Shown here: one piece after another, positions 31,046 to 38,411 of the stretch
Layout of the letters: each line of letters opens with the position of its first letter
Numbering within the stretch: position 1 is the stretch's first letter
Assembly (NCBI GenBank): GCA_045652835.1
Contig: JAZOLE010000110.1
Coordinates: 1 to 38,411, forward strand
DNA: 38,411 nucleotides
Source of the DNA: SVQP01 sp045652835
GTDB lineage: Bacteria > Bacillota > Clostridia > Oscillospirales > CAG-272
Direction of reading: 5' to 3'
The notes under the pieces: model-generated
What the model saw: the letters and a program-made list of their open reading frames with translations, nothing else
Told to the model about the DNA's origin: nothing
The model's database searches: none
Position numbers and translations under genes: made by a program

Positions 31046-32332
31046 ATGAGTGAAAGACGGCTGATCACGGTGGATTTTGCCTCGGTCACGGGGCGCATCA
31101 AGCCGCTGCACGGCATGTGCAACGGTCCGCTTTCCCCGGGAACAGACCTTGGCGAGCTGTTTACAAAAATGGGCGTGCCGCGCGTGCGCTTTGCGGACGC
31201 AGGTGGTAAGCAGTCGGGATTGCACGTCAACGTTTCAAGCATCTTTCCCGATGCATCTGCCGATGAATACGCTCCCGAAAGCTACCGTTTCGCGCCTACC
31301 GATGCGCTGATAGAGGTGGCTGCCCGTAGCGGCGCGGACGTGGTGTATCGCCTTGGCGAGAGTGACGGTGGCTATGGCTACGCGCTGCCGCAAAATGCAG
31401 AAAAATGGGCGCGCGTGTGCGTCAATATCATCCGTCATTATAATGATGGTTGGGCAGACGGCATGAGCCTTGGCTTGCGGCATTTTGAGATATGGGCAAA
31501 GCCGGATACCATGCCCGAGGTTGGCAACGCTGCCGTGTTTGCCTTTTACGAAAAGGTGGCGCACGGCATCAAAAGCTATAATCCAGATTTGCAAATAGGC
31601 GGTATGGGCTTTACCGACTATGGCGTCATGGCGCGTGAGTTTATCAAATTCTGTAAGAAAAAGCAAGCACCGCTGGATTTTATTTCGATCTGTGCATACG
31701 GAGAGACGCCTGAGGCAGCTCTTGCAGGAGCAGGGAAGCTTGGCGCATACCTGCAAAAGAGCGACTTGGCGCACTTGCCCGTGCATATCTGTGAGTGGAA
31801 CTGCCAAGTCCCCGACGCTGCGGTGCACACCCCCGCCCAAAAGCAGGCAAGATATGAGCAGCTGCACTCTTTGGCGGGAGCCACCTTCTGTGCGTCTGTA
31901 CTGCTCAAAATGCAGCAGATGCAGGGAATAGAGGCTGCAACCTATTATGACGCGCAGCCCGAGATCTCGTCCTTGTGCGGCATTTGTGACCGCTTTGGCA
32001 ACCCTTCCAAGCCCGCGTATGCCTTTGCCGCGTTTGATACGCTGTACAGACAGGGTGACGAGGTGTTCTGCGAGGCACTGGGAAAAGGCGTGGATGCGGC
32101 TGCATCCCTGGGTGAGAGATCTGCTGCCGTGATGGTAGCGGTGTCGGATGCTCCGGGACTTGTGGATATCCGCATGAACAATCTGCCCGAGAACGTATAC
32201 AGCGCAGACGTGCTGATTTTGGACGGTGTGCGTGATCTTACGCACGTGCAAACTCTGCCTCTGCTGGGCATGAGCCGACAGGTCTGCATTGCTACGGGTA
32301 AGTACAGTGTTATTTTGATCAAATTATATTAA
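31046..32332 (+). CDS. GH39-like glycoside hydrolase family protein with altered acid/base site
   Basis: A TIM-barrel protein of 428 aa resembling GH39 beta-xylosidases and related clan A enzymes; no signal peptide. Visible features: N-terminal ITVDFASVTGRIKPLHGMCN, PRVRFADAGGK, a barrel strand with RHFEIWAKPDTMPE (145-158), and VHICEWNCQVPD with E250 at the nucleophile position. Clan A enzymes normally have WNEP at the first site; here it is WAKP, so the usual acid/base Glu is replaced by Lys152. A short beta-rich C-terminal domain follows (SAAVMVAVSDAPGLVDIRMN). ATG at 31046 lies 1 bp after the aminopeptidase stop and has no good ribosome binding site, so translation is probably coupled. 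The substrate is unknown; it may be a non-standard or inactive enzyme. Confidence 0.8.
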   Translation: MSERRLITVDFASVTGRIKPLHGMCNGPLSPGTDLGELFTKMGVPRVRFADAGGKQSGLHVNVSSIFPDASADEYAPESYRFAPTDALIEVAARSGADVVYRLGESDGGYGYALPQNAEKWARVCVNIIRHYNDGWADGMSLGLRHFEIWAKPDTMPEVGNAAVFAFYEKVAHGIKSYNPDLQIGGMGFTDYGVMAREFIKFCKKKQAPLDFISICAYGETPEAALAGAGKLGAYLQKSDLAHLPVHICEWNCQVPDAAVHTPAQKQARYEQLHSLAGATFCASVLLKMQQMQGIEAATYYDAQPEISSLCGICDRFGNPSKPAYAFAAFDTLYRQGDEVFCEALGKGVDAAASLGERSAAVMVAVSDAPGLVDIRMNNLPENVYSADVLILDGVRDLTHVQTLPLLGMSRQVCIATGKYSVILIKLY

Positions 32333-32353
32333 GCTATATTAAGGAGAACGAGT

Positions 32354-34468
32354 ATGAAATTTCATGAATATTGCTTCAAGAAAGCGCAGCCCGTATGGGA
32401 AAAGGGAACTGAGCGCGTCATGAACCGCTCGATCGCGCTTTGCACCGAGATTGACTATGTAGGACAGAGCGTAGTGCTGGCTCTTGCCGCACATTGCTCC
32501 TTTACCGTGCTTGTAAACGGTGAAATTGTGGCGCACGGCCCTGCAAGAGCGGGACACGGCTATTACCGTGCAGACGAGCTGGTGCTGGATGGCTTGCTGA
32601 AGAACGGCAACAATACGCTTTGCATCAGAGTTGCGGGCTATAACGTTAACTCCTTCCATTACTTAGATAAGCCTTCGTTTGTATGTGCCGAGCTGCTCGT
32701 GAACGGCGAGGTGGTCGCATATACCGATGAGAGCTGCGTTGGCTTTACCGCATGCGGCGTGGATGAGAGAGTGCAAAAGGTGCAGCGTTACTCCTTCCAG
32801 CGTCATATGGTTGAGTGCTATGATTTGTGCGCAGACTACAAGCCTTCCGAGATCGCGCTTGCCTTGACCGAGGACAAGGCGTTTATCTGCCGTGATGTTC
32901 CGTATGGCGACGTTGAGGCACTCAAGCCTGTCAGCGTATTTGCAACGGGCAGCGTGTCTTATGACGAGAGTAAGCCCGTGTACAATAACCGCGAGGTTTC
33001 CAAGATCTACGACGAGTTCTTTGGCTATACGCTTGACGAGCTGGAGATCGGTACGCACGTCGCTCCCTCGCAGATGGTGTTCACCGAGCCAAAGCCCTAT
33101 AGCCTTAAGACCGATTGCATTCCCGTATGCGCAGAAACCTTTGTGGACGTGGATATGGGCGTCAACTACACCGGTATTTTCGAGTTCGAGCTGGAGGTGT
33201 GCGGCAAGGGTGAGCTTTACGTGCTGTTTGACGAGATCTTGCTTGGCGGACAGCTCAACTGCTTCCGTAACGGCACGTCCAATATCGTAGCTTGCAGAGG
33301 CGAGAGCGGCTCTTACAAAGTGCGTTGCCAGGAGCCTTACACCATGCGTTATATTCGCCTTGTGGCAAAGGGCTGCTCGTTTACGGTCAAGAATTTGCGC
33401 TTGTTCAAGGTTGCTTTCCCTGCAAGCAAGATTACTGCAAAGTTTATTGGTGAGGACGACGCAATGCGCCGCATTTACGATGCCGCGGTTGAAACCTTCC
33501 GTGCCAACACCGTGGACGTATATATGGACTGCCCCTCCCGTGAGAGAGCAGGCTGGCTGTGCGACAGCTTCTTTACCTCGCGCGTGGAAAAGACGCTGAC
33601 AGACAAGAGTGAGGTGGAAAAGGCATTCCTTTCCAACTTCCTGATGCCCGAGAAGTTCGAGTTTATCCCCGAGGGCATGCTGCCCATGTGCTACCCCTCG
33701 GATCACAACGATCATACCTATATCCCCAACTGGGCAATGTGGTACGTGGTCGAGCTTGGCGAGTACGCCAAGAGATCGGGCGACGCGGAGTTGATCGAGC
33801 AGGCAAAGGACAGAGTTTATGCGCTGCTGAACTTCTTTAAACCGTTTGAGAACGAATACGGTCTGCTTGAGAAACTGCAGAGCTGGGTATTCATCGAGTG
33901 GTCTAAGGCGAATGAGCTGGTGCAGGACGTTTCGTTCGGCACGAATATGCTGTACGCAACCATGAAGGATGTTATTGCCGAGCTGTACGGTGACGCACAG
34001 CTTGCAAAGGAAGCGGCAGAGCTGCGCAAGACCATTCTGGAGATGAGCATGACCGAGAGTGGCTTCTTCTGCGACAACGCATACAGACGCGACGGAAAGT
34101 TGGTGCTGTCGGGCGAGAGAACCGAGGCGTGCCAGTATTACGCGTTCTTCTGTGACATTGCAACCCCCGAAAGCCATCCTTGGCTGTGGGAAACGCTGGT
34201 CAAGGACTTTGGACCCGACAGAGTGCAGAAGGGCGTATATCCCGAGATCTGGCCTGCCAACGCATTTATCGGCAACTATCTGCGTCTTGATCTGCTTGAC
34301 AGATACGGTTGCCACGAAGCGTTGTATGAGAACATCAAGGGCTACTTCCTGTATATGGCAAACAAGACGGGCACGCTTTGGGAGTTGACCGCCGATCAGG
34401 CAAGCTGTAACCACGGCTTTGCATCGCACGTCATCTACTGGATGGGTCACATGGGTTTGGTTAAGTAA
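32354..34468 (+). CDS. GH78-like alpha-L-rhamnosidase family protein
   Basis: Glycoside hydrolase of 704 aa without a signal peptide, so probably acting on imported oligosaccharides. N-terminal beta domains (CSFTVLVNGEIVAHGPARAG, GNNTLCIRVAGYN; then FEFELEVCGKGELYVLFDEI) are followed by the (alpha/alpha)6 barrel. The motif DCPSRERAGW (392-401) carries the expected Glu/Arg and is intact, unlike the relative at 27079. Other barrel motifs: WVFIEWSKANELVQDVSF, VYPEIWPANAFIGNYLRL and TGTLWELTADQASCNHGFAS. ATG at 32354 follows TTAAGGAGAA, 21 bp after the GH39-like gene. It is the last gene of the M29-GH39-GH78 operon; the terminator at 34653 lies behind a repeat. Confidence 0.92.
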   Translation: MKFHEYCFKKAQPVWEKGTERVMNRSIALCTEIDYVGQSVVLALAAHCSFTVLVNGEIVAHGPARAGHGYYRADELVLDGLLKNGNNTLCIRVAGYNVNSFHYLDKPSFVCAELLVNGEVVAYTDESCVGFTACGVDERVQKVQRYSFQRHMVECYDLCADYKPSEIALALTEDKAFICRDVPYGDVEALKPVSVFATGSVSYDESKPVYNNREVSKIYDEFFGYTLDELEIGTHVAPSQMVFTEPKPYSLKTDCIPVCAETFVDVDMGVNYTGIFEFELEVCGKGELYVLFDEILLGGQLNCFRNGTSNIVACRGESGSYKVRCQEPYTMRYIRLVAKGCSFTVKNLRLFKVAFPASKITAKFIGEDDAMRRIYDAAVETFRANTVDVYMDCPSRERAGWLCDSFFTSRVEKTLTDKSEVEKAFLSNFLMPEKFEFIPEGMLPMCYPSDHNDHTYIPNWAMWYVVELGEYAKRSGDAELIEQAKDRVYALLNFFKPFENEYGLLEKLQSWVFIEWSKANELVQDVSFGTNMLYATMKDVIAELYGDAQLAKEAAELRKTILEMSMTESGFFCDNAYRRDGKLVLSGERTEACQYYAFFCDIATPESHPWLWETLVKDFGPDRVQKGVYPEIWPANAFIGNYLRLDLLDRYGCHEALYENIKGYFLYMANKTGTLWELTADQASCNHGFASHVIYWMGHMGLVK

Positions 34469-34490
34469 TCAATTAGGACAACCCAATCGA

Positions 34491-34645
34491 TGAAAAGTTT
34501 TCGCCCGCCTTTTTCAAAAGGCGGCGCAGTCGAGGGCGCGCAGCCCTCGTCGCCTCCCCAGAGGCGAAATAATCTTTACGCCGTTTTTTGGTTCTTTTTT
34601 GCGGCTACTCCGTCAAAAAAGAACGGAAAGAATTCGCTCAATGTA
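34491..34645 (+). repeat. Intergenic repeat family 1, copy B
   Basis: Same start (TGAAAAGTTTT) and end (CAATGTA) as copy A at 1388-1540, with GAGGGCGCGCAGCCCTCGTC, CGCCTCCCCAGAGGCG and a GTTCTTTTTTG/CAAAAAAGAAC pair. Bases within the stems differ from copy A in ways that keep pairing (for example GCCCGCCTTTTTCAAAAGGCGG). Confidence 0.75.
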
Positions 34646-34652
34646 AAAAAAT

Positions 34653-34684
34653 AAGGGAGCTGCCTGCAATGGCAACTCCCTTTT
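34653..34684 (+). terminator. Terminator of the M29-GH39-GH78 operon
   Basis: AAGGGAGCTGCC-TGCAA-TGGCAACTCCCTTTT with a one-base bulge or mismatch (C opposite A). It is preceded by an A run, so it may also act on minus. Confidence 0.8.
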
Positions 34685-34699
34685 GTTGTGGTGAAATGT

Positions 34700-34860
34700 G
34701 AGAAAATTGTTTTCGTTCTTTTTGGCGCCGCGGGCGCAAAGAAGAACATATTTCGCTTCGCGAAATCAAACGCCGAGATTATTTCGCCTCTGCGGAGGCG
34801 ACGAGGGCTGCGCGCCCTCGACTGCGGTCGCTTTTTGCAAAAAGCGACGCAAAAACTCTC
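34700..34860 (-). repeat. Intergenic repeat family 1, copy C (inverted)
   Basis: Reads on the minus strand as copies A and B: CGCTTTTTGCAAAAAGCG, GAGGGCGCGCAGCCCTCGTC, CGCCTCCGCAGAGGCG and GTTCTTCTTTG...CAAAAAGAAC. With copy B it forms a large inverted repeat around the terminator at 34653. No gene is seen between 34469 and 34874. Confidence 0.72.
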
Positions 34861-34874
34861 AAAATGGGGTTGTT

Positions 34875-36425
34875 TTAATGGGTGAGGGCGTCCTCAACGG
34901 CGGCTACAAGCTCCTCGTGTGTAACCGAATCCACGAATCTTGCCGCAACAACGCCTTGTGCGTTCAAAACAACGGTCATGGGATATGTGCCCTTGCCGCC
35001 GAGCATGGTGTAGTAATCGTGATCGTCAAGGCCGAAGATGATAGCAGACTCGGGATAATTCTTGGCGATATAGTCGCCTGCCTTTTCGTGGCCGTAGTCT
35101 GTGTGGAAGGCAACGACAGTCACCGACTCCGCATATTCTTCTGCCACGTCATCAAAGTGCGGCAGCTCAGCTACGCAAGGACCGCACCAAGTGCCCCAGA
35201 AGTTGATTACAACTACCTTGCCGCGCAAATCCGAGACGGTCACGGTCTGCTCTGTCACGCCCGTGCCGTCGATGACGGGAGATGTCACGTCATAGCAAAG
35301 CTCACCAACCTGATTGCCAATGGGAACGGCAGGGGTGTCGGGATCGGTCTGATCCTCTACGGGCGGCTGGGGTTGAACGGGCTGCGCGGTGGGATCCTTG
35401 TAAATAAAGTTAAAATACACCAAAGCACTCAGCAATACGCTTGTCATCAGCGCAATTGCCGTAATTTTCAGCACCTTGCGACGCTTTGCGTACTTCTTGG
35501 TCAGGTCGGGGGCAGAGGGCTTGCCGTCAATTTCATTGGGCGGCAGCACAAACTTCGAGCCCTTCCAGGTAATCGCACCCGTGGGGCAGGAGGACATGCA
35601 TTCGCCGCAGCTGATGCACTCCATGTCGCCTACGTGACGAATGTCCATCTTGCACTTTGCCTGGCACATGCCGCAATCGGTACACTTGGGCTTTTCAAGC
35701 TTGATGCCCAAGAGCGAGATCTTGTTGAACAGACCGTAAAGCGCACCCAAGGGGCACAGAAAACGGCAGAAGAAGCGGTACATGAAAATGCTGCCGATCA
35801 CAATTGCCGCAAGCACTATGAATTTCCAAGTGAACAGCGGCCCGAGCATGGGCAAAAGATCGGTGTTTGCGCGGTTGGCAAGCAACCCTATCGCGCCCTC
35901 AAGCGTGCCGGCAGGACAAATATATTTGCAAAATGCAGGCAGAGGGAAGTCGCGAAGTGCATAAATTAAGGGCAGCGCAATTGTGAAAAGTGCCAAAATT
36001 ACGTATTTTAAGTAAGAAAGTACGCGAGTGGCGGAACTTTTTCTGATTTTTGGCGTCTTTATTTTATGTAGGAGCTCTTGGATCAGACCAAACGGGCAAA
36101 GGAAGCCGCAGATCCAGCGACCCAGCAGCAAGCCGTACAGCAAAATGATGCCGAAAATGTAAAAGGGCACGCGCGCACCCGAGGATGCCAGCGCGTTTTG
36201 CAAGGAGCCCAAGGGGCATGCGCCCGCGGCACCGGGGCAGGAATAGCAGTTCAGACCGGGGGAGCACACGTTTTTCAAAGGTCCTTTGTAGATCTGACCC
36301 GTCACAAAACCCTTGACGTTGGCGTTGGTCAGCAGCGCTGCGTAAAGCTGAATCAGCCTGCGCTTGGTGGGAATGAGCGAGCCAAGCTTGCCTTTCAGCG
36401 TCTTAATGGTATCTGTAAAGCGCAT
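34875..36425 (-). CDS. Membrane 4Fe-4S (NapH/CcoG-like) protein fused to an extracytoplasmic thioredoxin domain
   Basis: Probable transmembrane electron carrier of 516 aa. N-terminal polytopic part with Cys motifs CSPGLNCYSCPGAAGACP (54-71), WICGFLCPFG (104-113), CKYICPAG (166-173) and CRFLCPLG (220-227), as in NapH-like proteins; then two 4Fe-4S clusters: C248-C251-C254-C258 and C270-C273-C276-C280. A last membrane segment (about 319-341) and a Pro-rich linker lead to a TlpA/ResA-like domain with WGTWCGPC (410-417) and a cis-Pro region KGTYPMTVVLN. Topology places the thioredoxin outside. It may pass electrons from cytoplasmic donors to external disulfides; this is inference. ATG at 36425 lies 6 bp after the upstream gene, using GGGGTGA within that gene's end. 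Confidence 0.9.
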   Translation of the reverse strand: MRFTDTIKTLKGKLGSLIPTKRRLIQLYAALLTNANVKGFVTGQIYKGPLKNVCSPGLNCYSCPGAAGACPLGSLQNALASSGARVPFYIFGIILLYGLLLGRWICGFLCPFGLIQELLHKIKTPKIRKSSATRVLSYLKYVILALFTIALPLIYALRDFPLPAFCKYICPAGTLEGAIGLLANRANTDLLPMLGPLFTWKFIVLAAIVIGSIFMYRFFCRFLCPLGALYGLFNKISLLGIKLEKPKCTDCGMCQAKCKMDIRHVGDMECISCGECMSSCPTGAITWKGSKFVLPPNEIDGKPSAPDLTKKYAKRRKVLKITAIALMTSVLLSALVYFNFIYKDPTAQPVQPQPPVEDQTDPDTPAVPIGNQVGELCYDVTSPVIDGTGVTEQTVTVSDLRGKVVVINFWGTWCGPCVAELPHFDDVAEEYAESVTVVAFHTDYGHEKAGDYIAKNYPESAIIFGLDDHDYYTMLGGKGTYPMTVVLNAQGVVAARFVDSVTHEELVAAVEDALTH

Positions 36426-36431
36426 GATTTA

Positions 36432-37229
36432 TCACCCCAATCCAATGCATTCGGTGCAGATTTTGATGGCCTTTTGCAGCACGTCATTCATGCCGCCGTT
36501 GAAAATGCCGAGAACGATCATGACGATCGCGGCAGTCAGCAGCACCGCGCGCAAGACAAAAGTTGTGTAAGCAGGCAGTCCCTTTTCCTGCTTGCCGCTC
36601 GGCTTTTTCTCAGCAGCGGGAGCAGGGAGCAGCATAATCGCCTTGGCGTAAAGAATGGCGTTCTCACAGCTGATATCCGAGAGCAGCCTGACTGCATAGC
36701 AGTATCCCAGCGCGGCTGCCGCAAAGCAAAGCGAGGGGATCACGGCATCGATCACCTGCGCGTTAAGCAGCGTGTCGATCGATGTGAAATTATCCATATT
36801 GTTCAGGTAGAATAAGGGATATACGGCGCTGAGCATGCAAATGGCAACGGCTGTGATGCGCATGGATTTTAAATAAATCTCATGCTTGACAAGCGGCAAA
36901 AGCAGCGCGTCGGAATACTGCTTGCGTGCAAGTCTTGCCTTTACTTTGGCAAGGCGCAGCTCGGGAAAAATGACGCCCTTTTGCTTGCGCAGGGAGACGG
37001 GATACAGCAAATGCAGCACGCCCGTGCCAATGGCAAACGCAACCGTTAAGTAGAAAAATATTGCGATGCTTTTCCACGCCGCACCAATGCTCTCGGGCGT
37101 GAAGGGGTGGTCGCCGCTGCGATAAATCTGCACGCAGGCAACCGAGCACGCAATCGCGCAGATCGGCGTCAGGCAGGCAAGCACAATGCCCGCGATGCGT
37201 CGCAGAGTGGAGGCGGTTTTATCGGACAT
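36432..37229 (-). CDS. Membrane protein with C-terminal CD1871A-type CXXC motif
   Basis: A 265-aa multi-pass protein; about five hydrophobic segments (RIAGIVLACLTPICAIACSV; AIFFYLTVAFAIGTGVLHLL; RITAVAICMLSAVYPLFYL; DAVIPSLCFAAAALGYCYAV; VLLTAAIVMIVLGIFNGG). Its end, FNGGMNDVLQKAIKICTECI followed by GLG, matches the short CD1871A family of CXXC proteins, which are ~45-aa proteins usually found near Fe-S membrane proteins; here the motif is the tail of a larger protein. ATG at 37229 was chosen for its GAGGAG site; the frame also reads from 37259 without one. It precedes the Fe-S/thioredoxin gene by 6 bp in one operon, so the CXXC may take part in the same electron route. Confidence 0.85.
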   Translation of the reverse strand: MSDKTASTLRRIAGIVLACLTPICAIACSVACVQIYRSGDHPFTPESIGAAWKSIAIFFYLTVAFAIGTGVLHLLYPVSLRKQKGVIFPELRLAKVKARLARKQYSDALLLPLVKHEIYLKSMRITAVAICMLSAVYPLFYLNNMDNFTSIDTLLNAQVIDAVIPSLCFAAAALGYCYAVRLLSDISCENAILYAKAIMLLPAPAAEKKPSGKQEKGLPAYTTFVLRAVLLTAAIVMIVLGIFNGGMNDVLQKAIKICTECIGLG

Positions 37230-37264
37230 AAAAATCTCCTCATTTCTAATTTCTATCACCTATC

Positions 37265-37293
37265 ATTATAGCAAAAAATCGCCCTGCCGTCAA
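37265..37293 (-). promoter_or_regulatory. Sigma-A promoter of the Fe-S/thioredoxin operon
   Basis: TTGACG (plus 37288-37293), 17-bp spacer, TATAAT (plus 37265-37270) on the minus strand. Confidence 0.85.
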
Positions 37294-37332
37294 GGTGCTT
37301 GCAAAAACTTGAAAAATCCATTTGCACTATGT

Positions 37333-37356
37333 ACAAATCAGGTGTACCTGATTTGT
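37333..37356. promoter_or_regulatory. 24-bp palindrome between divergent promoters
   Basis: Arms ACAAATCAGGT and ACCTGATTTGT around GT. It lies 12 bp upstream of the plus-strand -35 (37369) and 40 bp behind the minus-strand -35. No T tract follows it. Most likely an operator for a dimeric regulator; the regulator is not known. Confidence 0.6.
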
Positions 37357-37368
37357 CCACCTCGCACA

Positions 37369-37397
37369 TTGACGCGCCTTGGCGTATGTGGTATAAT
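37369..37397 (+). promoter_or_regulatory. Sigma-A promoter of the zinc-ribbon membrane protein gene
   Basis: TTGACG (37369-37374), 17-bp spacer, TATAAT (37392-37397), 52 bp before the ATG. Confidence 0.87.
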
Positions 37398-37448
37398 ATA
37401 ACTAATTATAACTTAATGAAGAAATTCTCCGAAAGGAAGTTTAGAGAT

Positions 37449-38411
37449 ATGACAATTTGCAGAAAGTGCGGAACGAGTAATCAGGACGGCAAAAAGTTTT
37501 GCGTCTTTTGCCACGAGCTGCTCATAGCGGACCCTGTGGAAATGGAAAAGCGCAGCGCTGCCCAGCAAAAACAGCAGCAAAAGGTGCGCAAAAAGCTGGA
37601 GGCCAAGCATAAGCGTTGGAAAAAGGCGCTGTATATGCTGATCCCGATCGGCGTGCTGGACTTTATTGACCTGCTGCTTTGCCTGGACCTTGCCTTTATT
37701 GGCGTGGGCAATATGTTAGGCGGCTTGGTGGGAGAAATGCTTGGCGACATGATCGGTTCTGTCATCAACCTGTTTGGCAATGACGTCTATACCGACCAAA
37801 CCGTGCAGTTTGTCGTGCGCGGACTGGAGCTTTTGGGCGCGTTGGGACTTTTGCTGATTGCGAGCGTGCTGGCGATCATTATGATCGTGCGCATGATCAA
37901 GTGGCGCGTCTATCTCAAAAAGGGAGAGAGACAGCAAGCGGAGATTTTGCAAGAGGCGCAGCCCGCGCAGGACGAGCAGCCAGGGGATGCTCCCGTGCAG
38001 GAGAAGACCGTGGAGCAGGTCAAAACGGCTATGGGCGAGCAGGGCGTTTCTTACGAGGCACTTGAGCAGCTGGAGGCGCAGCGCGATGCGTATGCAATGC
38101 CCGCGCCCGCAAGCGAGATTACCTGTGCGGAGCTGTTCTGTGGGTTGGCTCCTCACCTGTGGGAATATGACGAGGACAGCGTGCGCCGCATTTTGAGTGC
38201 CATGTCGGCATCCCGTATGCTGCTTTGCAGCGCGGGTGCTTTGGATAGCGCAAGCATTTTTGATAACCTTTCGCGCGCCTTTGGCGTGCATGCCGAGCCG
38301 TCTTTCTGCCCCGAGCGCGAGGAATGTGACGCCGAGGGCAGCATTGCCCAAGTGCTGCTGGAGCGCAATGGCGAGAGCGGTGAGCTGTCGCATACCGCGT
38401 TTGCCAAGGCG
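37449..38411 (+). CDS. Zinc-ribbon membrane protein, 3' end outside the window
   Basis: Partial gene with 321 codons present and no stop before the window end. The N terminus MTICRKCGTSNQDGKKFCVF is a zinc ribbon (C4-x2-C7, C18-x2-C21). A basic, Gln-rich stretch follows (about 34-58), then two hydrophobic regions (about 60-85 and 118-142) and an acidic region. The part near the window end, DSVRRILSAMSASRMLLCSA then GALDSASIFDNLSRAFG, recalls the position of a P-loop in AAA-type proteins that follow similar zinc-ribbon modules, but GALDSAS is not a working Walker A. Function unknown. ATG at 37449 follows GAAAGGAAG. It has a good promoter and is divergent from the Fe-S operon across a palindrome. 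Confidence 0.85.
   Translation, partial: MTICRKCGTSNQDGKKFCVFCHELLIADPVEMEKRSAAQQKQQQKVRKKLEAKHKRWKKALYMLIPIGVLDFIDLLLCLDLAFIGVGNMLGGLVGEMLGDMIGSVINLFGNDVYTDQTVQFVVRGLELLGALGLLLIASVLAIIMIVRMIKWRVYLKKGERQQAEILQEAQPAQDEQPGDAPVQEKTVEQVKTAMGEQGVSYEALEQLEAQRDAYAMPAPASEITCAELFCGLAPHLWEYDEDSVRRILSAMSASRMLLCSAGALDSASIFDNLSRAFGVHAEPSFCPEREECDAEGSIAQVLLERNGESGELSHTAFAKA

Overview
This 38.4-kb window looks like chromosomal DNA of an uncultured, endospore-forming member of class Clostridia (Bacillota), probably gut-associated. The reasons are a germination protease gene (gpr) next to spoIIP, an alpha/beta-type small acid-soluble spore protein, two T-box-controlled aminoacyl-tRNA synthetases, strong GGAGG ribosome binding sites, and sigma-A promoters that nearly all have 17-bp spacers. 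No rRNA, tRNA, CRISPR array, phage or transposase gene was seen. Taxonomy below class is not claimed.

Layout. 5-1348 (minus): pheS behind a Phe T-box. 1388-1679: two intergenic repeats. 1791-2978 (plus): two paralogous small membrane proteins. 3018-7436 (minus): a four-gene operon, MBL hydrolase - gltX - glnS - DUF1294. 7493-9951 (minus): an orphan oligopeptide-binding lipoprotein with a long leader. 10002-12022 (plus): gpr - spoIIP. 12019-13384: a small membrane protein divergent from a LexA/CI-like S24 repressor, with repeated CGGAA motifs between them. 13813-19695 (minus): two tandem modules, each an ECF sigma factor overlapping by ATGA a single-pass membrane protein that carries leucine-rich repeats outside the cell. 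19972-21566 (minus): tyrS behind a Tyr T-box. 21651-24060: a repeat-rich lipoprotein divergent from a membrane-anchored XRE regulator. 24336-29301 (plus): MBOAT O-acyltransferase, DHHW partner and a GH78-like protein. 29467-29664: spore protein gene. 29732-34468 (plus): M29 aminopeptidase, GH39-like protein and GH78-like protein. 34491-34860: an inverted pair of repeats around a terminator. 34875-37293 (minus): a membrane CXXC protein and a Fe-S/thioredoxin fusion. 37369-end (plus): a partial zinc-ribbon membrane protein.

The most unusual part is the pair of sigma/LRR modules. The two sigma factors are only about half identical and the LRR proteins differ widely, yet the ~215 bp holding each promoter and its upstream repeat are almost identical. 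The cytoplasmic tails of the two LRR proteins keep the same residues at the same positions (M10, G11, I13, D14, E16, A21, P24-V25-P26, K30, F33), which suggests a conserved sigma-binding or anti-sigma function joined to an extracellular LRR sensor. A 281-bp inverted-repeat element sits in the leader of the second module. The second most interesting system is the Fe-S/thioredoxin operon at 34875-37229, which could carry electrons across the membrane to an external thioredoxin domain.
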